From: a virus
Length of the DNA: 29,677 nt
Reading direction: 5' to 3' (one strand)
Virus record (IMG/VR): IMGVR_UViG_3300037076_000018
Span: 1-29,677 of that record
The notes beneath the pieces are model-generated. The model ran no database searches. It was not told the DNA's origin and saw only the letters and a program-made list of their open reading frames with translations. The number at the start of each line of letters is the position of its first letter. Within the stretch, counting starts at the first letter, position 1. Position numbers and translations under genes: made by a program. This document shows positions 1 through 7,361 of this stretch, piece by piece.

Positions 1-2
1 AA

Positions 3-1043
3 ATCACGGGTTCGATTATGATTCCGGCGAATGGCACGGTGATGATTGATGATGATGGTATGGCAGTATATGACGGAAACGGAAGTTTGCAGTCGGCCAT
101 CTCAAAATCCTTAACCTCTCTTTCGGGGGCATTACTTGCCAACGGAACAGTAGGACTTTCGGCTGACTGGAACGCTGGAGCACACACCATAACTGCAACT
201 ACTTTTTCAGGAGCTTTAACAGGACACGCCTCATCTGACGCTTTAGTCGGGCAAACTTTTTATATAGGAACTACTCAGCACGCTATAAACCAAGCCAGGG
301 CGGCGGAAGGACTGGCAGGTATTACTTCACTTACTCCAAGTGCGAATTTTACTTTAGTTCAAAACTCGGTTAATGCTTTGACTTCTGTTGAATCTGGAGC
401 AATAGTAAATACCTTATATTTGAAAGCAGGCAACGTCGGCATTGGGACGACGGGACCAACGCACAATCTTGAAGTTGCTGGCACCGCACGTATTTCAGGT
501 AATACCGGCGCAGCTCTGTTTCAGGTTGCTCAGACGGATTCTAACGGTAGCTATATAAATATTCAACCTACCAATGGGAGCAATGGTGGGACGATTTCTT
601 CACAGTGGATAACGGGCTATGGCTCTTTGAGTTTCGCCGTAGGTAATGCTTATGCGAAAATGAGTATTAGTGACCAGGGTATTGTTACCATCGACAATAC
701 ATATTCACTAGGAACGACTCAATTGCTTGTGCAAGGTAGTGGAGCGGCAGGTGACGCAACAACAAATCAGCTTTTCAGAATAAACCAAGGTGGCGGGACA
801 ACGGGGCTAATGGTAGTTCAAGGAAACGGCAACGTCGGCATCGGGACGACGAGTCCGACAGCTAGACTGCACATAGCGGCTGGTGTGGCTGCGGCTCATG
901 GTGCTCCATTGAAACTAACACCTGGAGTATTATTAACAACACCCGAATTAGGTGCGATTGAAATGACCGATGATGGAACCACAGCCCATATATATATGAC
1001 AGTAAGAATATCCACTGTAGTTACAAGGGTGCAGGTTGTATAG
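3..1043 (+). CDS. Tail-fibre-like protein, 5' end outside window
   Basis: The frame is open to the left edge, so this is the C-terminal part of a longer protein; the first internal ATG is at 18. It is rich in Gly, Thr, Ser and Ala and carries two copies of the module G-N-V-G-I-G-T-T-x-P-T followed by a hydrophobic strand (near residues 141-155 and 272-290 counted from the ATG). That module is common in phage tail fibres and in large bacterial adhesin-like proteins. The probable role is host-surface contact at the virion tip. The end lacks the peptidase/chaperone domain that often closes such fibres and stops after a Val-rich tail. Because the sequence changes character at about 1388, this gene may not belong to the same genome as the rest of the window. 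Fibre-like call is fairly sure; target unknown. Confidence 0.6.
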   Translation: MTGSIMIPANGTVMIDDDGMAVYDGNGSLQSAISKSLTSLSGALLANGTVGLSADWNAGAHTITATTFSGALTGHASSDALVGQTFYIGTTQHAINQARAAEGLAGITSLTPSANFTLVQNSVNALTSVESGAIVNTLYLKAGNVGIGTTGPTHNLEVAGTARISGNTGAALFQVAQTDSNGSYINIQPTNGSNGGTISSQWITGYGSLSFAVGNAYAKMSISDQGIVTIDNTYSLGTTQLLVQGSGAAGDATTNQLFRINQGGGTTGLMVVQGNGNVGIGTTSPTARLHIAAGVAAAHGAPLKLTPGVLLTTPELGAIEMTDDGTTAHIYMTVRISTVVTRVQVV

Positions 1044-1064
1044 CTGGAACTGCTACAGCGAATA

Positions 1065-1073
1065 TGCTATAAT
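1065..1073 (+). promoter_or_regulatory. Extended -10 promoter element
   Basis: TGCTATAAT is a perfect extended -10 (TGnTATAAT). Only 6 nt separate it from the ATG at 1080, so a transcript starting at normal distance would begin at or next to the start codon. No convincing -35 was found, which is usual for extended -10 promoters. Confidence 0.4.
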
Positions 1074-1079
1074 TAAAGT

Positions 1080-1390
1080 ATGAAAAACATAACAAAAAAA
1101 GAATACCGTGGAATAAAGGATTAAAAGGTGCTCAAGTTGCTTGGAATAAAGGACTTCCTATGACTTGGAATAGTGGAAAGGATTTTGTAAAAGGAGATAA
1201 AAGATTAGTTGGTAATCAATATGCAAAAGGAAACAAACCAAACCAAACTTCTTTTAAGAAAGGTATGGTTGCACATAATAAGGGAGTTTATTCTGCATTA
1301 ACAGTTGCAAGTATCCATACTTGGATAAAAGGGATTAAAGGAAAACCAAATAAATGTGAAGACTGTGGAACGACGGCAAAAGCATACCAT
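1080..1390 (+). pseudogene. Broken HNH homing endonuclease, frameshifted and 3'-truncated
   Basis: The ATG at 1080 opens M-K-N-I-T-K-K and then runs out of frame. One extra A in the 7-A run at 1094-1100 would join it to the frame reading R-I-P-W-N-K-G-L-K-G and on to 1390. That frame has several W-N-K-G / G-N-x-A-K-G motifs and then H-T-W-I-K-G, C-E-D-C-G-T and Y-H-W-S. This is the N-terminal half of a known class of phage HNH endonucleases, up to the first zinc Cys pair. The second half (the C-x-x-C-H end of the HNH domain) is missing; from about 1388 the sequence codes in another frame for a virion protein. The stretch is visibly more AT-rich than its neighbours. It is either a decayed homing gene or one side of a chimeric junction; the current sequence cannot encode an active enzyme. 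Confidence 0.6.
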
Positions 1391-2418
1391 TGGTCCAAGT
1401 CTTTTATTTTGGTCTTGGTGCCCCGGCGACTGCAACTACTGCTCCCCCTGATGGTATTTGGTTCCAGTATTCAAGTGCCGGATTGATTGGCGTTTTGAAT
1501 TACAACGGTACAATCACTCAAACTGGTGCTTTGCCGACAGCCAACCCATTGACCATTCCTACTAGCACAAACGTTCAATTACAAATTCGTATTCATGATC
1601 GTGTTTGTTCCTTCATGTATAATGGTAACATCATTGGGTCGCTTGCAACACCGGCTGGTCAGGGAACGCCGTTCATGTTTGATGCTTTGCCAATCTTTGT
1701 CCAACAGATCAATACTGGTACTGTAAGTGGTGGAACTTTCATGCAGCTTAAAGTTGCTACCATGTACGTAGATCAACTCGACTCCCAACTTTCAAAACCA
1801 TATCCTCACGTTCAAGCCGCTAAAGGATTGATGGCTTACCAAGCTACGCAAGGCGCTACGATGGGTTCAACATCAAACGTCACCAACAGCTTGGCTCCGG
1901 GTGCTGGTTCTGCGCTTACAAATACAACGGCATTGGCTACTACTTTGGGTGGGCAACTTACGTATCAGCCTACTTTAGCTGCAAACACTGATGGTATTTT
2001 GTGCTCATATCAGGTTCCGACTGGCACTGTTAACCAGACACCCCGCACGCTGTACATCACAGGTGTTCGTATTCAGTCTGTTGTAACTTCTGCCTTTACT
2101 GGTGGCCCGGTCTATGCTGTGTATTCGCTGGCATTTGGAAATTACTCATCTGTGTCCCTAGCAACTGGTGAGCAATTATCATTCACAAGTGGTACAACCA
2201 AACTGCCTCGTCGTATTGCTCTTGGTCTTGAAACTTTTCCGGTAACATCGGCACTTGGTCAGGTGTCTGCAACTAACACTCCTGTTCAAATGTCATTTTT
2301 GTCGCCAATTGTAGTGAATCCTGGTGAATACGTCGCTATTGCTGCAAAGAATATCGGAACAGTAACATCCGGTGGAACCATCACGTCATTTGTAACATTC
2401 GACGGCTATTGGGAATAA
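1390..2418 (+). CDS. Virion structural protein, apparently missing its N-terminus
   Basis: This Thr/Ser/Gly/Val-rich beta-type protein has no Lys/Glu-rich segments and no transmembrane helix, as expected for a phage surface or fibre-associated protein. The frame is closed upstream by a TGA at 1357-1359. The only start near the beginning of the fold is TTG 1390, with no ribosome binding site. The first residues (V-Q-V-F-Y-F-G-L-G) read like the inside of a domain, so the native N-terminus is probably lost or lies elsewhere. The C-terminal half, from about residue 150, contains a T-L-Y-I-T-G-V-R-I strand and ends N-P-G-E-Y-V-A-I-A-A-K-N, a pattern I associate with phage capsid or tail appendage proteins. 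A strong terminator follows directly. No specific family recognised. Confidence 0.65.
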   Translation: MVQVFYFGLGAPATATTAPPDGIWFQYSSAGLIGVLNYNGTITQTGALPTANPLTIPTSTNVQLQIRIHDRVCSFMYNGNIIGSLATPAGQGTPFMFDALPIFVQQINTGTVSGGTFMQLKVATMYVDQLDSQLSKPYPHVQAAKGLMAYQATQGATMGSTSNVTNSLAPGAGSALTNTTALATTLGGQLTYQPTLAANTDGILCSYQVPTGTVNQTPRTLYITGVRIQSVVTSAFTGGPVYAVYSLAFGNYSSVSLATGEQLSFTSGTTKLPRRIALGLETFPVTSALGQVSATNTPVQMSFLSPIVVNPGEYVAIAAKNIGTVTSGGTITSFVTFDGYWE

Positions 2419-2435
2419 CTTTTAACCAGTAAACA

Positions 2436-2466
2436 AAGGGCTGCACCTTCGGGTCGCAGCCTTTTG
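2436..2466 (+). terminator. Intrinsic terminator with UUCG tetraloop
   Basis: GGCTGC-ACC and GGT-C-GCAGCC pair around a C(TTCG)G tetraloop with one bulged C, and TTTTGTGTTTT follows. It lies 18 nt after the stop at 2418 and isolates the upstream gene from the repeat-protein gene. Confidence 0.8.
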
Positions 2467-2485
2467 TGTTTTAGGGGCGTCTTTC

Positions 2486-2493
2486 TCTAAATA
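2486..2493 (+). promoter_or_regulatory. T4-type late promoter
   Basis: TCTAAATA resembles the T4 late consensus TATAAATA. It lies just after the terminator and 45 nt before the ATG at 2539. The same NNTAAATA motif precedes several other plus-strand genes here. Confidence 0.6.
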
Positions 2494-2510
2494 CCTGATG
2501 AGGATGGTCT

Positions 2511-2544
2511 AATACAATAGGCCATGTGAACCAATACAATGGCC
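2511..2544 (+). repeat. Short direct repeat spanning a start codon
   Basis: AATACAATAGGCC at 2511-2523 and AATACAATGGCC at 2533-2544 are a 22-nt-spaced near-duplicate. The second copy contains the ATG at 2539. It may be a simple duplication or a leader element; there is no clear Shine-Dalgarno sequence in front of this ATG. Confidence 0.5.
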
Positions 2545-3525
2545 GACTACGGTAGAACAAAGAACTACGGGTTTTTCGACAATGGCGTTCCACAAGCCAC
2601 CCCGCCAGTTCGTACCTTCTTCGACGGCACATTCACTTATCAAACCCTCGATACCACAACGAAGACCCAATCTGGCGTCTGTCGCATTCAAACAACAACT
2701 AAGAAGACTCAAACTGGTGTAACTAACGTCCGTCACACGACACAGCGCACGCAGGGCGGTGTGTCCAGAATTCGAGTTGCTGGAAATCAAAAGACACAAA
2801 CTGGCGTTTCTCGTATAACTGCGAGAACACAGAGAACTCAACTTGGTGTTACAAATATTGCGCTTAACACCATCACCACAACCAAGACGCAGACTGGTGT
2901 AACTCGCATTCGTGTCACGGCCAATCAGAAGACCCTAATCGGTGTCTCACGAATTCGAGTTGCTGGTATTCAGAAGACGCAACTTGGTGTGGCCCGCATT
3001 TTGGTCACTGCCAACCAAAAAACACAGCTTGGTATTTCTAGGATCAGAGTTACGGCGAACCAGAAGACACAAACAGGTGTCTCTCGATTTAGAGTAACAG
3101 GAAACCAAAAGACTCAGCTTGGCGTTTCACGCATTCGAGTTGCTGGTATTCAAAAGACACAGATCGGTGTTTCTCGTATTCGAGTTGCTGGTATTCAGAA
3201 GACGCTGACCGGCGTCTCTCGTATCACCGTAACCTCACAGAAGACACAGACCGGACATTGTTTCATCAACACAAGAACTACGAAGTCGCAAGTCGGTATT
3301 TCCCGTATCAGGGTTACTACGCTACAAACTCAGACCGGCCATTGCTTCATCAACCGGGAAGATCAAAAGACCCAAGCTGGCGTCAGCAGAATTCAAGTTA
3401 ATGGCAATGCTGTCAATCAGCTTGGTGCTTCCAGAATCAGCAATCGCAAATTCCAAATTCAGTTTGGACGCCTGTACATTTTGTCTAGTTCGTTTGGCTT
3501 CATTAACGCACAGCAATGGCTATAA
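2539..3525 (+). CDS. GVSRI-repeat virion protein
   Basis: After a head of about 35 residues, almost the whole 328-residue protein consists of about 19 tandem units of 14-15 residues with consensus Q-K-T-Q-x-G-V-S-R-I-R-V-x-x. Two units (near 3250 and 3340) carry the variant G-H-C-F-I-N. The alternating polar/hydrophobic pattern suggests a beta-solenoid or fibrous shaft; this is inference. It has its own late promoter and lies immediately before gp13, so it is probably a neck, whisker or fibre component. A second, shorter protein with the same repeat lies just after gp15 (17219-17797), and the two genes share an identical 24-nt stretch (3373-3396 and 17603-17626). The function is unknown. The periodic DNA is coding, not a CRISPR array. 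Confidence 0.8.
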   Translation: MADYGRTKNYGFFDNGVPQATPPVRTFFDGTFTYQTLDTTTKTQSGVCRIQTTTKKTQTGVTNVRHTTQRTQGGVSRIRVAGNQKTQTGVSRITARTQRTQLGVTNIALNTITTTKTQTGVTRIRVTANQKTLIGVSRIRVAGIQKTQLGVARILVTANQKTQLGISRIRVTANQKTQTGVSRFRVTGNQKTQLGVSRIRVAGIQKTQIGVSRIRVAGIQKTLTGVSRITVTSQKTQTGHCFINTRTTKSQVGISRIRVTTLQTQTGHCFINREDQKTQAGVSRIQVNGNAVNQLGASRISNRKFQIQFGRLYILSSSFGFINAQQWL

Positions 3526-3542
3526 GTTGCCGATCCTGTTGA

Positions 3543-3550
3543 GCTAAATA
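3543..3550 (+). promoter_or_regulatory. T4-type late promoter for the neck gene
   Basis: GCTAAATA lies 19 nt before the gp13 ATG, in the short gap after the repeat-protein gene. It is followed by a weak purine-rich GAGAG that could serve as ribosome binding site. Confidence 0.6.
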
Positions 3551-3569
3551 GATTTGAGAGTCCCAAACT

Positions 3570-4307
3570 ATGCCAGCGTCTCGTCAAGATTTGATAGATT
3601 ACTGCTACCGTCGCCTGGGTGCGCCGGTTATTGAAATCAACGTCGATCCCGATCAAGTTGAAGATCGAATTGACGATGCGTTTCAATTCTTTCAGGACTA
3701 TCACTTCGACGGTGTAGAAAAAGTTTTCCTGCGCCACCAACTTACGGCGCAAGATGTTGCGAATCATTACATTCCGATTCCAGCACCAGTTATTTCCGTT
3801 CTTCGGGTTATGCCCATCTCTAACTCGAATCAAAGTATGGGAATGTTCGATATTCAGTATCAGATGCGTCTGAACGATCTGTATACGTTCACTAGTACGT
3901 CGATCATGCACTATGACATTATGCAGAAGCACTTGGCGTTGCTGAACTTTGAGTTCAACACAGAACCCGGTATTGAGTTTGAGCGCCACCAAGGGCAGCT
4001 TCGGATCAATTGGGATTGGACCAATTCAGTCACGGTCAACAGCTATGTCATTATTGAGTGCTATCGTATTCTCGATCCTAATTTGTATCCTGATGTCTAC
4101 AATGATCGTTGGTTGAAGGCGTATGCTACGGAATTGATTCGCAAGCAATGGGGCGAGAATTTGATGAAGTATGCCGGTGTATCGTTGATTGGTGGTCCGC
4201 AGTTGAATGGTGGAGAGATCTATCAAAAGGCTTTGGATAATCTTGATAAATTAGAACATGAAGTTCAAGAAGCCTACCAACTCCCAATAGATTTTATCCT
4301 TGGTTGA
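3570..4307 (+). CDS. 13: T4 gp13-like neck (head completion) protein
   Basis: The 245-residue product begins with R-Q-D-L-I-D-Y-C-Y-R-R-L-G-A-P-V-I-E-I-N-V and D-D-A-F-Q-F-F-x-x-Y-H-F-D-G-V, the typical N-terminus of gp13 in T4-like phages. The family then has a conserved middle (I-P-I-P, F-D-I-Q-Y-Q), W-L-K-A-Y-A-T-E-L-I-R-K-Q-W-G, and an N-G-G-E-I-Y-Q-K-A segment, all present. gp13 joins gp14 at the portal to complete the DNA-filled head and form the neck to which the tail attaches. The length fits somewhat shorter members of the family. In T4 gene 14 follows directly; here gp14 begins only at 15848. Confidence 0.92.
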   Translation: MPASRQDLIDYCYRRLGAPVIEINVDPDQVEDRIDDAFQFFQDYHFDGVEKVFLRHQLTAQDVANHYIPIPAPVISVLRVMPISNSNQSMGMFDIQYQMRLNDLYTFTSTSIMHYDIMQKHLALLNFEFNTEPGIEFERHQGQLRINWDWTNSVTVNSYVIIECYRILDPNLYPDVYNDRWLKAYATELIRKQWGENLMKYAGVSLIGGPQLNGGEIYQKALDNLDKLEHEVQEAYQLPIDFILG

Positions 4308-4337
4308 TGTCAATAGGTAGTCCAATCTTCACATTGT

Positions 4338-4345
4338 TCTATATA
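4338..4345 (+). promoter_or_regulatory. Variant late promoter abutting endonuclease start
   Basis: TCTATATA (consensus TATAAATA, weaker match) ends 5 nt before the ATG at 4351. The spacer TGAGC matches the length, and partly the sequence, of the spacers at 15238-15242 and 25611-25615. Confidence 0.4.
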
Positions 4346-4350
4346 TGAGC

Positions 4351-5073
4351 ATGGTAATTTACATACTCACTAATACAGTCAATGGAAAGCAGTATGTCGG
4401 TAAAACGATTGTTACTGCAATGAAGCGATTTCAACAACATAAAGCGGATGCTCGAAAAGGTTCAGAGACAGCGATTCATAGAGCCATCCGAAAATATGGT
4501 CCTGAAGCGTTTCTTGTCGAGACAGTTGACACAGCTACTACCAAGGAAGAATTGAATCAAAAAGAACGAGAATGGATTTCCAAACTTGGAACCTTCGGTG
4601 TTTATAACATGACTCCTGGCGGTGAAGGCCACGGGCACATCCATTCCGAAGAAACTAAGCAAAAACTTCGTGAATGTAGAATTGCCTATTTTCAAGACAA
4701 TCCTGAAGCACGACAAAAGGCTGCTGAATATGGCCGTCTTGCTAAAATGACAGATGAAGAAAAAGAAAGACGACATTTTTGTATGATAGGGAATCAACGG
4801 TCAACAGGTATGACTTATCAACACACAGCCGAAGCCAAAGCAGCGATCAGTAAATCACATAAAGGAAAATTTGTATCTGAAGAAACGATAGCCAAATTTC
4901 GTGCAACCAGAATTGGAAAAGGATGTGGAGAACGCAACGCAATGGCCGATCCTATGAACAGAGCTAAGGTGGCTGCTTCAAAGATTGGTCGCAAGAAAAT
5001 GTATCGAGAGGATGGCACAGCGTACATGGGCTATCCTAGTAATCTAAATACTCATTCGGAATCACCTAGTTAG
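4351..5073 (+). CDS. GIY-YIG homing endonuclease with NUMOD-type DNA-binding motifs
   Basis: The N-terminal ~95 residues are a GIY-YIG nuclease: I-Y-I-L then Q-Y-V-G-K-T, the R-F-Q-Q-H-K arginine helix, and the metal-binding Glu in N-Q-K-E-R-E-W-I. The C-terminal part has NUMOD3-like helices (H-S-E-E-T-K-Q-K-L and A-A-I-S-K-S-H-K-G-K), as in I-TevI/Seg-type free-standing enzymes. Such enzymes cut a related phage genome and spread their gene by repair copying. It sits between gp13 and a late gene and has no ribosome binding site. I prefer ATG 4351, which gives M-V-I-Y-I-L and a 5-nt gap to the late motif; ATG 4345 is the alternative. Its 3' end contains the late promoter of the next gene. Confidence 0.85.
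   Translation: MVIYILTNTVNGKQYVGKTIVTAMKRFQQHKADARKGSETAIHRAIRKYGPEAFLVETVDTATTKEELNQKEREWISKLGTFGVYNMTPGGEGHGHIHSEETKQKLRECRIAYFQDNPEARQKAAEYGRLAKMTDEEKERRHFCMIGNQRSTGMTYQHTAEAKAAISKSHKGKFVSEETIAKFRATRIGKGCGERNAMADPMNRAKVAASKIGRKKMYREDGTAYMGYPSNLNTHSESPS
5043..5050 (+). promoter_or_regulatory. T4-type late promoter inside the endonuclease 3' end
   Basis: TCTAAATA lies within the last codons of the GIY-YIG gene, 34 nt before the ATG at 5085, which has a good TAGGAG ribosome binding site. Confidence 0.55.
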
Positions 5074-5084
5074 GAGTTATCACA

Positions 5085-7355
5085 ATGCAATTTTTTAGAG
5101 ACATGTCAGAACCGGCATCAACGGACATCACACAATACTCTGGATACACTAAGCTATCCGGCGATCAGCAGAAGAAGGTTGCGGAAACGTACACCAACGT
5201 CTACAATAACAACCAAGGCAAACTTGGATTCAAAGTCGCACAGGGCATTGCCTACGAGACTGCCAAGAAGATGTGTGAAGGCTTCGAGAATGGTATGCTT
5301 GCCACTCGTGATGCCTCTCCTGGCACCATTGCCGACGATACTGGCATCGACAATAGCATCAGTAAGCCGGGTCCGACATATGAAGCTCAGAAAAAAGATC
5401 CCGTCTCTGGAATGCCGACAATGGATTTGGAAAAGTCGGCCATGATGAAGGGCATTTTAAAAAAGGCTCGTGACCCGGAACCACCCAAAGGTAAGAAGTG
5501 GGTCCAATCTTCTGGCATGAAGAAAGGCTGGAAGGTTCAAGAAGGCGATGCTGAAGACTTTCAAGCTGGTAATGACGCTTTGGTCGGCATGACTGAAGAT
5601 GAAGCCGGTCTTGTGAGTGGAGCCAATCCAGAAGAAGACGGCGCTGCCAAGATCCTTCGTATGAACCACGATACAATGTGTTCTGGTTGCGGTGCGGTTC
5701 ATCCGGTTGACGTAATGTGTTTCAACGGTAGAACTCATTCGGAAGCTGGTGCTGGCGGCGGCAATGGCTCTGCGGACATTCTCAAGCAGAACCACGCACA
5801 GAAAGGTATGAAGGTCGAAGACAGCGATCCTGAAATTGCTGCCGCTGCAAGATATCTCACCAACCGTGCCAAGGTCTCCGGTTTGATGGAGAGTTTGGAA
5901 GAAGGTTCCGGCGACATTCAGAAAAAGAACGTAGGTCAAAAGTGCCCGGATTGTGGTGCGATGCATGATCCAAAAGATGAATGCAACAACCAATCTGAGC
6001 CTGATACCGACAAAGAGACCAAGAAGGAAGTTGATGACGCCAATGAAATTCTGAAGAAGAATCACAAAGACAAGGGTCTCGAAGAAAAGCACATTGGCTT
6101 CAAGGCACTTCAGGGTAAGCTAGAGCGCAGTGGTAAGAGCGCAGAGAGTGCTGGTGCTATTGCTGCTTCCATCGGAAAGAAAAAGTATGGCGCAGCCGCA
6201 ATGCACAAAGCTGCTGCATCACACACTCCACTTGGCGAAGATGTAGAACTTTCTGAAGAGATCGAGCAAATGTGGGCAGAGAACTTCTATCCGGCCAAGC
6301 CGCTAGAAGAGTCATGCGGCAATTGCAGTCACCCGAAGTCATATCACTCTAAGGGATGCCAAACGTGTAATGAATGCGAACGCTTCACTATAGAAGCCGT
6401 AGAAGAATCTGAACATAAGAAAACACAGATTTGTTACTGCGGTCACGAATATGGTCATCACGGCAACGGCGGATGCAAGACTTGTAAGCATGAAGGTGTT
6501 GTAACTCAGACAAAGGCCGCTCATCAGTTCCGCAAGAATGACTACAAGGAACGTTTTGAAGATGAATACAATCAAATCTTCGCAGCACAGCAAGGCAAGA
6601 TCAATACTTCATTGGCAAATGCTTCTTTGAATTGGTTGCCGGAAGAGCTTGAATTGCAGGAAGGCAAAGGATACGACGACATTGGTCCTGGCGATCATGT
6701 GAAGTTCAATCATCCTCTTCGTGGCAGCGACAAGGTTCCACAACAAGGCAAAGGCAAGGTCGTAATGAAAGGACCGGCTGGTTGGGTTGTGAACATGGGC
6801 GGCAAGCATGGCACTCCTGGCATCGTCTCGAAAGACAACTATGTAAGTCATCGCAAAGCTGTAAAGAAGATGACGGAAAATCAAATGATCGACAGTATGA
6901 CGGAAGATGAATCTCCAAAACCAGCAGTCGATCCAAAGAAACAAGCTGCTCGAAAGAGAGCAAATGAAAACCGCAAAGAAAGAGAATCGGTCATGCGTGA
7001 TATGGGCTTGAAGAAAGCGAAAGGAGCTTTGGGTGGAACGTATTGGGAATCTGAAGAACTTCCTGAAGCAGAAACCGTGAAAGAAGAAACCGATCCTTTG
7101 ATGTCGGCGGCACTTGGCTACATCAATCATGAAGTTTCACGTGCTGGTGGACCTAGCGATTTGGAAGAGTGGAAAAAGGGTCGCAGTCAGTTTGCCGATC
7201 CAGGCGGCAACAGTGCGCTTCGTGCATCATCGAAGTCGAATCCTCGTAACCTTCCCTGCCCAACATGCAAGGAACCAAACAAGCTGACGCCAGCCGACAA
7301 AGCAAAAGGCTATCAGTGCGATGGTTGCGCCAACATGGAAGAGCGTGGGTGGTAA
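5085..7355 (+). CDS. Large Cys-rich multi-zinc-knuckle protein of the late region
   Basis: This 756-residue, charged, Lys/Glu-rich soluble protein has no signal or membrane segment. At least five Cys clusters look like zinc ribbons or knuckles: C-S-G-C-G near residue 199, C-P-D-C-G near 287, C-G-N-C...C-Q-T-C-N-E-C near 411-430, C-Y-C-G-H...C-K-T-C near 450-470, and C-P-T-C...C-D-G-C near 725-746. Residues about 339-379 hold the module F-K-A-L-Q-G-K-L...I-G-K-K-K-Y-G, which I have seen in many phage proteins of unknown role. Residues about 527-585 (G-D-H-V-K-F...G-K-G-K-V-V) look like a small KOW/SH3-like barrel. It has its own late promoter and ribosome binding site and is followed 6 nt later by another gene. 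The reaction and partners are unknown; a scaffold or DNA/RNA-binding virion protein is possible. Confidence 0.8.
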   Translation: MQFFRDMSEPASTDITQYSGYTKLSGDQQKKVAETYTNVYNNNQGKLGFKVAQGIAYETAKKMCEGFENGMLATRDASPGTIADDTGIDNSISKPGPTYEAQKKDPVSGMPTMDLEKSAMMKGILKKARDPEPPKGKKWVQSSGMKKGWKVQEGDAEDFQAGNDALVGMTEDEAGLVSGANPEEDGAAKILRMNHDTMCSGCGAVHPVDVMCFNGRTHSEAGAGGGNGSADILKQNHAQKGMKVEDSDPEIAAAARYLTNRAKVSGLMESLEEGSGDIQKKNVGQKCPDCGAMHDPKDECNNQSEPDTDKETKKEVDDANEILKKNHKDKGLEEKHIGFKALQGKLERSGKSAESAGAIAASIGKKKYGAAAMHKAAASHTPLGEDVELSEEIEQMWAENFYPAKPLEESCGNCSHPKSYHSKGCQTCNECERFTIEAVEESEHKKTQICYCGHEYGHHGNGGCKTCKHEGVVTQTKAAHQFRKNDYKERFEDEYNQIFAAQQGKINTSLANASLNWLPEELELQEGKGYDDIGPGDHVKFNHPLRGSDKVPQQGKGKVVMKGPAGWVVNMGGKHGTPGIVSKDNYVSHRKAVKKMTENQMIDSMTEDESPKPAVDPKKQAARKRANENRKERESVMRDMGLKKAKGALGGTYWESEELPEAETVKEETDPLMSAALGYINHEVSRAGGPSDLEEWKKGRSQFADPGGNSALRASSKSNPRNLPCPTCKEPNKLTPADKAKGYQCDGCANMEERGW

Positions 7356-7361
7356 ACGAAA

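Noticed and set aside
1-30. GGTTCGATT near the left edge resembling a tRNA T-loop
   Set aside because: No acceptor or anticodon stems can be built, and the frame through it is coding.
403-410. AGTAAATA as a late promoter inside the first fibre gene
   Set aside because: No gene starts downstream, and AT-rich codons explain it.
2640-3500. Periodic ~45-nt repeats resembling a CRISPR array
   Set aside because: The repeats are degenerate at DNA level, keep one reading frame and encode the GVSRI repeat; there are no unique spacers.
5457-6092. Minus-strand open frame of 211 codons
   Set aside because: Phe/Leu-rich shadow of the 756-residue gene, which has a good start and conserved Cys motifs.
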